Origin: Podospora pseudoanserina
Lineage: Eukaryota > Ascomycota > Sordariomycetes > Sordariales > Podosporaceae
Direction of reading: 5' to 3'
Assembly: GCF_035222485.1 (NCBI RefSeq)
Contig: NC_085925.1
Span: 1,488,001 to 1,552,000, forward strand
DNA: 64,000 nucleotides
Of the stretch, positions 45,214 through 55,900 are shown in pieces. Each line of letters begins with the position of its first letter. The stretch's first letter is position 1. The position numbers were made by a program, and so were the translations under genes. Under the pieces are notes generated by a model. That model had not been told where the DNA came from. It saw only the letters and a program-made list of their open reading frames with translations, and made no database searches.

Positions 45214-47612
45214 ATGAGTGATGCAATGGAGGTGGATTCCGAGGTGGATGGGCCTCGCGGTGCCAAGAGGAAGGCTGATGCTCTTGATGACAACACCCCC
45301 CAACGTCGAATCAAGGTACAGCTCCCGACACCATCTTTTTTTGAGACGAGCTGCACTAACAGCATGCTCATAGCCCCTGGACGAAGATGTCATCAACAAA
45401 ATTGCTGCCGGGGAAATCATCGTGGCTCCCGTGAACGCCTTGAAGGAGTTGATGGAGAACTCTGTCGACGCGGGATCAACCACCGTAGATGTTTCGGTGA
45501 AAGAGGGAGGCTTGAAGTTACTACAGATCACTGATAATGGCTCTGGCATCGAGGTTAGATCCCCCCTGTTAGCGTCCGCTATCACCCGCTCGCTTCCTCG
45601 CCGCCCCCTTCATCCCCCTTGTTCCGAGTGGTTACTCATCAAAGAAACAGAAAGAAGATCTGCCAATATTGTGTCAACGTTTCACGACGTCCAAGCTCCA
45701 AAAGTTTGAAGACCTCCAGACCATCGCTACCTATGGTTTCAGAGGCGAGGCCTTGGCCAGCATCAGCCACATTGCCCATCTTACCGTGACCACGAAAACA
45801 CGGGACTCAGAGTGTGCCTGGAGGGGTCACTATGGCAGCGGAGTGTTAGTCCCAGCCAAACCTGGCCAGTCTCCTGACCCAAAGCCCGTATCTGGCCGAC
45901 AAGGCACCCAGATTACCGTTGAAGATTTGTTCTTCAACGTTCCTACAAGACGGCGTGCGTTTCGATCACCAGCCAACGAGTACAACAAAATACTGGACAT
46001 GGTTGGGAGATATGCTATCCATTGTACCGGTGTGGGGTTCACATGCAAGAAACATGGCGAATCATCCAAAGGCATCTCCGTATCTCCAACAGCGCCATGT
46101 CTGGACAGAATCAGACAAATCTACGGCGCAAGCGTTGCCAACGAGCTCACCGAATTCGAGACGAAAGATGATCAATGGGGGTTCAAGGCAAAGGGACTTG
46201 CCACCAACGCCAATTACAGAACCAAAAAAACTACCTTGCTGTTGTTCATTAATAACAGATGTGTTGAGTCGACCAACATCCGCAAGGCACTCGAGCAGAC
46301 CTATGCGTCATTCCTCCCCAAAAACGGTCATCCGTTTGTATACCTCAGCCTTGAGATAGACCCACGCCGGGTCGACGTCAACGTCCACCCAACCAAACAA
46401 GAAGTCAACTTCTTGAACGAAGACGAAACCATTCAAGCAGTATGCGAACACTTGCGCTCCAAACTAGCCGAGGTAGATGCCAGCAGGACCTTCCTCACCC
46501 AGACCCTCCTCCCAGCAAGCAGCCGGGCTGCCTCCTCCGCTCAACTGCCACCAGCCCCCTCTGCACCCTCTATGGCGATCCCGGCTTCCAGTCGAAGAGC
46601 CCCTCCTAGAAGCGACACCAGCCTCGTCAGGACAGACACAAACCTTCGGAAAATCACGAGCATGCTCCCCCCTGCCAGACCAGGCGGCAGCACGCCATCC
46701 CGCCCAGGCCCAGAGCCCATGGAATTTGACACGGCACCCGAGCCTCGTCAGCCCACATCTTGTCATTTGCACAGCATCAAAGAGCTCCGCGCAGAAGTCC
46801 GCGAGGAGATGCACAACGAGCTCACTGATATCTTTGCCAACCACACTTTTGTCGGAATTGTTGACGAGCGCCGCAGGCTGGCTGCTATACAAGCTGGCGT
46901 TAAGCTCTACATGATTGACTACGGCCGGGTGTGTTACGAATACTTTTACCAGTCGGGGCTAACAGATTTTGGTAATTTTGGTGTGGTACAGTTTCAGCCT
47001 CCTCTTGACATTCGCAACCTACTGTCATCGTCCCCAAATCTCCTCACTGAATATGAAGAAGAGCAGGATGATGATGAGGAAGAGGACATTGACCCCGAAG
47101 AAAAGGCCGAGATCATCGAGGCTGTGGTGGAGAAGTTGATTGAGAGAAGAGAAATGTTGCTGGAGTACTTTAGTTTGGAAGTATCTCCCGCGGGAGAGTT
47201 GTGCAGTGTGCCGCTGTTGGTCAACGGGTATGAGCCACCTTTGACAAAGTTGCCAGGGTTCTTGGTGAGGTTAGGGCCTTGTGTCAACTGGACGGAGGAG
47301 AAGGCTTGTTTTGAGAGCTTCCTGAAGGAGCTGGCTGGATTTTATGTACCAGAGAGGTTGCCGCTGAAGAAGGTAGCCAAAGAGGAGGATGATGGGACGC
47401 TGGACAGTGCTGATGAGAGGGAAGAAGATAATAAAGGGGAAGAGGAAAAGAGGATTGATGCGAGGAGGAGAAATGTGAAATGGGCGTTGGAGCATGTGCT
47501 TTTCCCGGCGTTTAAGGCGAGGCTGGTCGGGACGAAAGGCATCATGGAGGCTGGGGGTGTGGTGGAGGTGGCGGATTTGAAGGGGCTGTACAGAGTCTTT
47601 GAAAGGTGTTAG
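45214..47612 (+). CDS. MLH1: DNA mismatch repair protein MLH1
   Basis: MLH1 pairs with PMS1/PMS2 or MLH3 to form MutL heterodimers in mismatch repair and meiotic crossing-over. Exons 45214..45315, 45374..45553 and 45651..47612 give 747 aa. Donors are GTACAG and GTTAGA, acceptors CATAG and ACAG. After an acidic N-terminal extension of about 34 residues comes the GHKL ATPase: [26 protein letters not shown] (catalytic Glu about residue 59), DNGSGI (88-93) and [12 protein letters not shown] (about 123-134). The transducer fold carries [14 protein letters not shown] and [13 protein letters not shown] Ser/Pro-rich linker (about 350-440) leads to the C-terminal dimerisation domain, ending in the conserved FERC that is diagnostic for MLH1. 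The segment [11 protein letters not shown] departs from the common 'VIQRP' form, so its spelling may be lineage-specific. Length is normal. Confidence 0.96.
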
Positions 47613-48816
47613 GTAATGGATGTTGAAGTTGGGGTTGTTGGGGAACATGGGTAGAATATACGGGGATGCTTTTCAATTTATTCTTGATCATGCCTGGCAT
47701 TTGTATGTGCACAACCATGTACACGAGCAACGACCATCAGGTAGGTAACATGTGAAATTAACTGAGGGCTACTTGCGGCTGCCTAAAGTTGTACACAACC
47801 TTCCATTTTCACAGACCAAGACCTGATGGAGGAAGGTACGAGCGGTTCAGCGTATCCCTTCTTTACTCCAACGCCTGCCACTCAAATCTCAATGGCGTGC
47901 CCGTTAGCCTTGACTTTTTGGAACGTGGGCTGATGAGAACTCGCGCTGTTCGTAATTCTATCCCTACCTAACTCGATCTCCAACCACCCAGATCTTGGAC
48001 AGATGGCATGGAATTAACAGAGTTATAGGAGCAAATGGTAAGTTGAATGTAATCTCTGGGGTCCGGCTGGCACACTGCCTTTAGGCGGGCATCTTTTTTG
48101 TTCGGGGCTCGAGGTTTCATTTTTCTCCTCCCCAAGGTCCCCAGACCAATCCTGGATGGCATAGTGGTCCGTTATGGCATGCGAAAAATGTGAGATGGTT
48201 GAGGTAGTGATGAAGTGTAAAATAACTGCTAGGTAGAGTCAAAGGTAGATAGATATGCGCGTGGTTGATCTTGGTGCTAGGCAAGGCTTGACTTGCAAAT
48301 TCCTTGCAATATGAGGTCCGCAGATGCTGGTGTCCTGGGTCATATTCCCTTTGTGATTTCTCATGAGGACAGCCCTCGGTTCGGCCCTCAGTGTAGCAAT
48401 TCCTTCGTTCCTTCCCTTTTCAGTTTTGGCGATAGCTTCATTAAGGAGCCCTGCAAGGGCAGCTGAACTAACATAGGTAGGTACGAGACATCCGATTGAC
48501 CTAGAATCCTAGATTTCCCGGCGGGCAAGGTAGGCTATCGGCTGATGCGTGTGGATGTTATATGACGATTGGCTCAGATCACCTCCTCCGCCCGAGTCGT
48601 TCTTGGACGTGTATTGTTGGGGTAAGCATCGAACGTCCAATGGCACGTTGCTCTTGTACAAATGCGCCTTTTCACACCCGCCTGAACTGTACTATGGTGG
48701 TTCAAACAAGACGAATCTTTGCAAACAGGCCATATATTCCCAAACCGGCTTATATCGTCGTCGAGATGGTACGAGTCGGGGTCCATTGCGTGGAGCCATG
48801 AGTGCGATGGATTGAA
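47613..48816. other. Convergent intergenic region MLH1 / F-box gene
   Basis: 1.2 kb between converging stops. Short frames only; no gene, repeat or RNA is recognised. Confidence 0.45.
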
Positions 48817-49836
48817 TCAAGCTTCCCCGTCACGCCCATACCTGACTGACTGACCCCTCTGATCCTGCATTGTTTGGTCCGTCAGGCCCCTTAGGTCGGA
48901 CCAGAGGCCGGGTGTGATACCCCGCCGGTTATGTGAAAAAATTACTGCACCCAAGAAAGTGATCCGTTTGTCTGAGACGAATTCTAGCTGAAACTTCAAG
49001 CTTCTCTCATGTTCGGGATCTTCGCAGGCGATAAGCTGTACAGTGGCTGCCTTTGCCTCTCGGAAGACATCCACCTCAAACCAAGAACCGACCATCTGGG
49101 GCTCTTTGGTCAGAAGATCAATTTCATGGGTCTCTATATCAGCCCAGCTGACTACCCGATGCTTGCATATCCTCACCACCCCCGTCCTCATGATGCAAAT
49201 CCGTTGGTTACCTTTCACCTCCCTCTCTGCAGTCGAGACCATTCGGTGGTGGTGGAGAGTATCGCAGCCTGAGCAATACAGTGGCCCAATCCCCTTGACG
49301 TGATGGCTTTCAAACTTGCAACGATCCCAGAGGCGCTTGCCAGACGGGTGACGTGGCACAACCCTACCATTCCTCGTCATTCGGAGATCGTTCCGTGGCA
49401 AGCACGTCTTGCAGAGTAGGTCTTTGCGAAGGCAATATCTGATGGCGTCTTGGGCACCGCGAGTGCGTATGTAATTAGACGGAGGCTCAAAACCGTACCG
49501 GGAGCTGAGGATGGCTAAGCTGGGCCAGAGTGGCCCCGCCAGATCGTGTTTTATGATACGTCGTAGAACTTGAGAGACACGACCGAGGGAGAAAACGGCC
49601 GCTACGTCGACAGCAAGATCCAGGTTGACCCTTTTCACAATTTTGAGTATGAGCTCTTCGGGGAGTTTGAGTAGTCGGCTGTGTTCGCGATTGTGAAGTC
49701 TGGCCACCATGACAGGATCTCTCGTGTCATGAACAGCCGCCTCGTTCTCGGAAGAGTTGGCAATCGATTCGGGTTGTTGATGGTTGTCTTCCGGCGGTTT
49801 TGGTTCCTCTTGGTGGGGATTCATCTTGTCCGTCAT
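48817..49836 (-). CDS. F-box domain protein
   Basis: A single exon of 339 aa starting at 49836 (MTDKMNPHQEEPKPPED). A polar N-terminal tail of about 50 residues precedes an F-box-like motif, SRLLKLPEELILKIVKRV, with VSQVLRRIIKHDLAGPLWPS continuing the helical bundle (about 53-110). F-box proteins are substrate receptors of SCF ubiquitin ligases, binding Skp1 through this motif. Further on, CKTC and later WDRCKFESHH and LYCSGCDTLHHHRMVS form a Cys/His-rich module. Such modules recur in expanded fungal F-box families and may bind zinc. Substrate unknown. The C-terminus (TDQTMQDQRGQSVRYGRDGEA) is polar. No intron is needed. Gene families of this type expand in filamentous fungi, so a pseudogene or lineage-specific gene is possible, but the frame is intact. 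Confidence 0.72.
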   Translation of the reverse strand: MTDKMNPHQEEPKPPEDNHQQPESIANSSENEAAVHDTRDPVMVARLHNREHSRLLKLPEELILKIVKRVNLDLAVDVAAVFSLGRVSQVLRRIIKHDLAGPLWPSLAILSSRYGFEPPSNYIRTRGAQDAIRYCLRKDLLCKTCLPRNDLRMTRNGRVVPRHPSGKRLWDRCKFESHHVKGIGPLYCSGCDTLHHHRMVSTAEREVKGNQRICIMRTGVVRICKHRVVSWADIETHEIDLLTKEPQMVGSWFEVDVFREAKAATVQLIACEDPEHERSLKFQLEFVSDKRITFLGAVIFSHNRRGITPGLWSDLRGLTDQTMQDQRGQSVRYGRDGEA

Positions 49837-51691
49837 GATAGAGAAAGGGAGTTTTATGGAGCTTCCGAGAGATACTTGATGTTGCTGATCCTAACTCTGT
49901 CGATAAGTCGCCCTGTCGCTTGATGCTTCAACGAATCTCGGTGGTAAGGATACGTCCGGGGAACTGACATCAAAGGATGACGAGAGAAACAGCAAAGAGT
50001 TTGGAACTCTCAATAGGCTGCGAGAATTTGTAGGGTGTGGCTCTCAAATATCAAACTGTATTCTTGTTCCAGCCCAGGGCTTGCACAAGGTTTCTGCCTG
50101 GTTATCCACCCCGTGGCCCTGCTCCCCAGCCTCCATGCCGCCATTGTCAAATCTAGTGCACAACTGCGCCCACAGAATTAAATTCAAACAGTTTTGGCTT
50201 TGTGGCTCGAAAATTTCTTTTCAATTTGACGCTTTCCGATATGGAACCTATCAGGTTACTGGGTCTGGTAGGAAACAAGGTGCGGCAGGGCCTGGTATGG
50301 CAGTGACCTCAAGACCTTCCTGTCCCTTCGAATCTGTACCCAACTGAAAGAAACAGTAAAATTCATCAACGACAACGCCATAGCCAAACGAAGAGGGCTA
50401 AGAACGCATCCAGGAAGAAGAGGGACCAGAAGGCCGGTTCAAAAATGGGGAACCCACAACCTTTGTATGTGGCGACAAACTGTGAAAGCAAGCCCCGACT
50501 CTACACGAAATTACGTTGGCACAAAGTGTAGCAAGCAATGGTTGGAGCAGTAGTTATACCTTAATTGTTTTGCGTTAATCCTTCTCACCAGAGACAGCAA
50601 GCAAATCCAGCCGAAGAACTCTGGCAATCGAAGCATCAAGAGACGAGCCAATATCCATTCAAATCCAAGAATGCAGGGAGCAGGCATATAAATATGCTCT
50701 CGAAGCGGTGCAATTACCGCCCATAAACCCACAGGAATATCAAGCGCGCCTTGAGAGGGAGTTTGACGAGGCAATGTAAGAGTGTAGGAAAAAAAGGATT
50801 GAAGAGACTATACTACGGCAAGAAAAACAAGGTCTGAATGTGAAGGCGGGGGACGCGTGACTTGGACCAAGGAAGAAGAAAATGAACTGGAAAATGGGTA
50901 ATGACTCTGCCCGGTGTCGGGAGACAGTTCAAAGCAGGATCATCTGGACCATCAAGGTTGAGGTAGAGATTGGTATAGAGAGCATCGGTACATTAAATAA
51001 ATTAGACATCCAAAGTCAACAACCTCTTGACCCTCAGATCCTAACGTGATTTGATTACCTTGATCGCGGGTTGTTAAATCTCTAGATTCTTTGTTTGATT
51101 AGCTAGTCCAAACACTTCATGAGTTAAATTCAAGGTCGACAGGAGCCGTTGATTCAATAGGGAGCTTCTTAGTGTGTATCAAGTCTCCCAGCTATCAAAG
51201 TTAGGAAGTAACCATCTATTTATCTATCCAAGCTTTAACTTTTTATTGTCTAATTTTCGGATAGATATTATCTAAATTTCTCATATCTAAGAACCAAGCT
51301 TACAACTTATTTCCACTTCGAGTCAAGCGACGTATTTTGACACGTAGCTCATCTGTGGGAGGTAATACTCCTATGGGGTTAGTCAAGCAGGTTGCTCCAG
51401 GGCTTCAGCCCTGAGGCCCACTTGCCAGTGTGAAGGATAAAGAAAGGTTTTTGCTCTCCGGAGCTGTTTGTTTTAGTACCCCATAATATCATAAACTATT
51501 TTACAAATACTCGCAGCTGTATTATATCATTATATAAAATAGTGAGAAAACACACAAAACAAAACAACCACAACACTATAAATATACCCTCAACAAGTCC
51601 CTAAATAAACACACCTGCGTGACAGTGACTCGCTCACAGGCCGCACTTTACGCTCGACAAAAAAAAGACACTATGGGCTCGCAGGCCACAT
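49837..51691. other. Gene-free, increasingly AT-rich flank of the LTR element
   Basis: 1.85 kb without a recognisable gene. AT content rises toward the element. A compact GC hairpin (stem CAGGGCT/AGCCCTG, 2-nt loop) sits at 51398-51413. GC-rich patches recur near 51635 and 51680 (CAGGCC in CTCACAGGCCGC and CTCGCAGGCCAC). These may be remnants of an older repeat, but I could not name it. Confidence 0.45.
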
Positions 51692-51696
51692 AATAA

Positions 51697-52099
51697 TGTG
51701 ACGAACCCCTATCCAGAACCTCTGAAAGGGATACTGTTAAAGGCACTTCTGAACAATCCTGGTTCGGTACAGCTAAACAGTGTACAACAATGGCTTGTCT
51801 CTATCACAATAGTCTAAATACCAACGATTGTAACTTATATTACATACTGCGGAACTGTCTATCTACACCGGCCAGTTCCTCCGTATATATAGACCCGTGG
51901 ACCGTGGACCGTTAACTTATAGACGGTCCTCGGTCCGCTCCTAATTGGCCGACGCCGGACCGTGGACCGTGAGCCCCACCGCGGTCCCCGGTCCCCATCT
52001 TATTGGTCCGTTGCCCTTCTGGACCGTAAGCCCCGCTCGACGGCGCGGTCCAGTCTTGATTGGTCCCTCGTGGCCCTACTGTCTTCCAGAACCGTGATA
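51697..52099 (-). repeat. Left LTR (3' LTR of the element)
   Basis: 403 bp, the direct-repeat partner of 58741..59143. GC-rich for its setting, with repeated GGACCGT/CGGTCC units in both orientations from about 51895 to 52075. Little decayed compared with the interior. Confidence 0.93.
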
Positions 52100-52439
52100 T
52101 AATGCTCCCTCTCCAGGCCGAAGCCCCTGCGGCCTAGTCTTCTTCTACTACTAACTATATCGTAGGTCTTTCCTCCCCTTTTCTCCTTACCTTCATTATA
52201 TCTAACCGTGTGCAGAAACGTTATTGTAAGACTAAATAGGCCTCTGCCCTTTCCTCCCGAATCCGCCGCCGTAGTTCTACCGTAATACTATATTTTACCT
52301 ATTTTACCGCCGAATCCCCTTATATTATGGCCCCTGGGTCCTTACGGTACGCCGAATATATACGCCGTAAGATCTTATATAATGGATCTAATGTTGGCTC
52401 TGCCCGTAGATAGATCTTCCTTTTCTTCTTAGGCCGTAA

Positions 52440-52845
52440 CTAATTATCCTATAGTAACCCGAACGATAGAAGAGCAGGATAGACTCGAGCGTGAGGAGTA
52501 AGAGCTCGAAAATTAGCTCTCGCGACTGATTACCCAGCTTATCCGGATAAAACGAATACGCCGTTCTCTTCGTGATCGCGAGGAGCGTCTCTTCGCGCGG
52601 GGTATCTAAAAGAAGGATGCCCAGGTGGCGCAGTCTGCCGCTACGGCGCCTCCTACTTCTTCGCCGGGTGCTCCTGCGCGGCCGGACGCCGCCCAGGATA
52701 CCGTTCCGTGGTCTCCTTACGCCCCGGATCCCTCCTTAGGCCTTAACTGGCCTTCCGATCTTTCCTTCGACCCTAGTATAGTCGGTCCTTCCTTCTTAAC
52801 TGCGTTAGATACCGTTAGTAGCGCGCCTTCCACTTCCTAAGGTAC
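52440..52845 (+). other. Remnant of an extra, oppositely directed reading frame inside the element
   Basis: A GC-rich pocket between the 3' LTR and the pol remains. On the plus strand, opposite to pol, it reads as a charged Glu/Arg-rich coiled-coil-like stretch, then a Pro/Ala/Ser-rich segment with an aromatic/proline tail. It is broken. Similar accessory frames between integrase and the 3' LTR occur in some fungal gypsy elements (recalled, not checked). It could instead be captured host sequence. Confidence 0.45.
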
Positions 52846-52890
52846 CTAAAGCGCGTAGTACTATTTATATCTCGCTTTCCTTATACTTTA

Positions 52891-52960
52891 TAACCTTATA
52901 GTGTAGTATGTAGTACGCTAGCTACTACGTTAGAGGCGCGGGTTCGATTTCCGTCGAGGT
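52891..52960 (+). other. tRNA-like sequence inside the element
   Basis: A 70-nt segment with tRNA layout: a 5' AACCTTA strand facing a 3' GAGGTT strand, a D-arm-like GTGT/ACGC hairpin, a short hairpin in the anticodon position, and a T-arm-like hairpin around GGGTTCGATTT. It is decayed with its surroundings and the anticodon loop is not regular, so no amino acid is assigned. Not expected to be a working tRNA gene. Confidence 0.45.
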
Positions 52961-55900
52961 TTTCTTAGCTCTATATTATAGCGGTCTGGCTATGACCTAG
53001 GGCCGAGTCTTTTTACTTATTTAGGTTTTGGTCGGTCTGGATATCGTTAGTGGAATTTTATTTATTTATTTAGGTAATTAAGGTATGCCTATGGTTCCTA
53101 CGAGTTATTTATAGCCGGATATTTTAATTAACTAACTAAATACTTTAATTAACCTTTATTAAACCGTAAATTTAATATCTTTTTTATATCGTACTTTTCT
53201 TTTTTGTTTTTCGCTACTGCTTATATATTAGCCTTACTTATATATAGTGCGGGTTCCAGAAGTAAGATATAAAAAGTATATAACCGTAAACGTATTATAT
53301 TAGGTAGTTTTAATTCGAATACTATCTTTAATATTTTCCTTTTAACTTTAAATAGTTTTATTTTTTTATAGTTTAGCTTTTTATTAAATCTTTTAATATA
53401 TAAATTACGTATAGAAAAGAATATTATATTTCCCCCCTTAAAGTAAGGTCCTTCGAGCTTTTTAATATTATAATATTTCTGTATTTTTTCCTTTATAAAC
53501 TTTAGTTCTTACTTAAGCTTACCGTAGAATATATATATTTTATTCGCTTTAACCCTAGCCCTAGATATTTTAACCGTAGGTCCTTACCGTAGGTTTACCT
53601 CGTAACCGAAATTTATAAAGAATAATATAGCTTTAATCGTTTTAATTAACGATATATTATATATTAGTTATACTATAAATAATAATTTAACCTAATCGTC
53701 CTATTCGAAATTAATATAATTCTATAGGTATTATTTTATAATTTAATTAAGCTATTCCGTTTAACCGTCCGTTTAAAAGTAATAGGCCGAAAACGTTTTA
53801 TTTATTATTTTTAACTTTATTATTAACGCTTTTTAAAACTTCGATACGAATTTAATATCGCAGTCCGTAATAAACTTTTTTAGTTATATATATATTAATA
53901 TAATATACTATAGTACTATATCCGTTAATTATTTTACCGATTAGGTCTTTTTATAAGGTAGGAAATATATTTATTTAGTAAGCTTATTAATTACCGTTAA
54001 TATATTATTATACTTAATATCGGTTACCGTATCTTTAAACTTTAATAATTTAATAATAAAGTTTATTATAATTAAACTTTATAACCGTTCTATTACCGGT
54101 AATAACTTTAGAAATCTATAAAGCTTATACTTTATAACCCTCGTTTTCTTATATATATAATATAATTAAATAGTTTCTTTAACGTCGTCCTTAATCTTTA
54201 GTTAGTTAAAGTATTATTTAATTTTTTTTATAATTTTAGTAATATCTATATATCTTCCGAACTTTAATATATAAATCTTTATTATTAATATCGTCCTATC
54301 GCCTAGCTTTACGTACGTTCGATTCTTATACTATAGTCTTCCCTAACTATTTTTTTAAATACTTTATAGCTTTAGCTTTTCCTATTAGTATTACTTTATA
54401 ATATTATTATTTATTTTCTTTTAATACTTATTAGAAATAGCTTTTTTATAATATATTATATAATATTTTATTTATAGCTATAATAGATATTTAAAAGTAC
54501 TATTTAGCGCCTTTTCGAATAATAATAGTAATTCCTTAGGTATATCCTTATAGTAGTCGGTTCGCCGGCTAAGTACGTTTACTTTAGCGTTCTCCGAATC
54601 CTTTTTATAATTAATTTAAAAATTAAATTCCGAAAGAAACTCTAATTATTATATTTACCGTACGTTAAGGACTTTCGTAATAATAAAGTACCGTAGATTT
54701 TTATAATTTATATAAATCTATATTTTATATTTAGTACCGCTAAAGTATAGCCTTTACTTTTTAAACGCTTTAATAATAATAAATAGCTTTTTATTATAAA
54801 TTAAGTAGTTCTAACGTACTCCCTTAAGCTTCTTCGAAAAGAAAGTTACCGGGTATAACTTACTATTATTATTTTACTATCTTAGTTATTTACCGATAAT
54901 ATAATTTAATATATTTACCTCGATCTCGAATAATCGATTAAGGTTTAATAATTTAAGTACCGGGTCCTTTAAAATAGCTTTTTTTAGCTCCTAAAAGGCC
55001 TACTTCTTTTCTTACTTTTATCGGAACTCCATATCTTTTTTAATTAAATAATTAAATAGCTTCGTAATATTTATATAGCCCTAAATAAATATTTAATAAA
55101 AGTTTATAAACTTTAAAAATTCCTTAACGTATATTTATAATTACGGCGTAAGCTAGTCTTTAACTACCGTAATTTTCCCCGGTTCTATACGAACCTTACT
55201 TAGCGATATTAAATATTTTAAATATATTATTTTCTATACGTAGAACTCGCTTTTTTCCTTATTAATTAAAAGTCTGGTTCCGTATAGCGCGTTAAGTATC
55301 TTTCGTACGTATTGTTTATATTCCTTTAAAATACGTAAATAAATAAAAATATCGTCGAGATAATATATTACTATTTTATTAAAGTATTTCCGTATCGTAT
55401 AGTTAACGAGAGATTAAAACGTTACGGGCGTATTAATTAATTTAAATAATATTATAAGATATTCGAAATAACTATAAGGTATACGAAACGCAATTTTTTA
55501 CTCGTTTCCTTCTTTAATTCGTATATAAACGTACCCGATAGGTATATTTAAGCGTATAAAGTATCGTACCCTTACTAATTAACTCCGTAATTTAAATATT
55601 AACGGTAATAAATAATTATTTTTTATTATTTTATTATTTAATTAATAATAATCTATATATAGTCGTAAGCTATTATCCTTTTTCGGTACGAAGAATACGG
55701 GGTATTCTATTAGTAATATAAACTTTTTAATATATCCTTTTTTTAAATTCTTATTTAAATACTTTTATAGCTCCTTACTTTACTTATCGTTAATATAGTA
55801 GACCTTAAATAGCCGTAGCTTAGCTCCTTTTTTTAACTTAATTTTATAGTCCTACGGTCCTTACTTTAAAAGCCTCTTTAGATATTTAGCCGTAAAGGCT

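Noticed and set aside
52625-52840. 71-codon open frame read as an independent gene
   Set aside because: It lies inside the RIP-decayed LTR element and is best treated as part of a broken accessory region, not a working gene.
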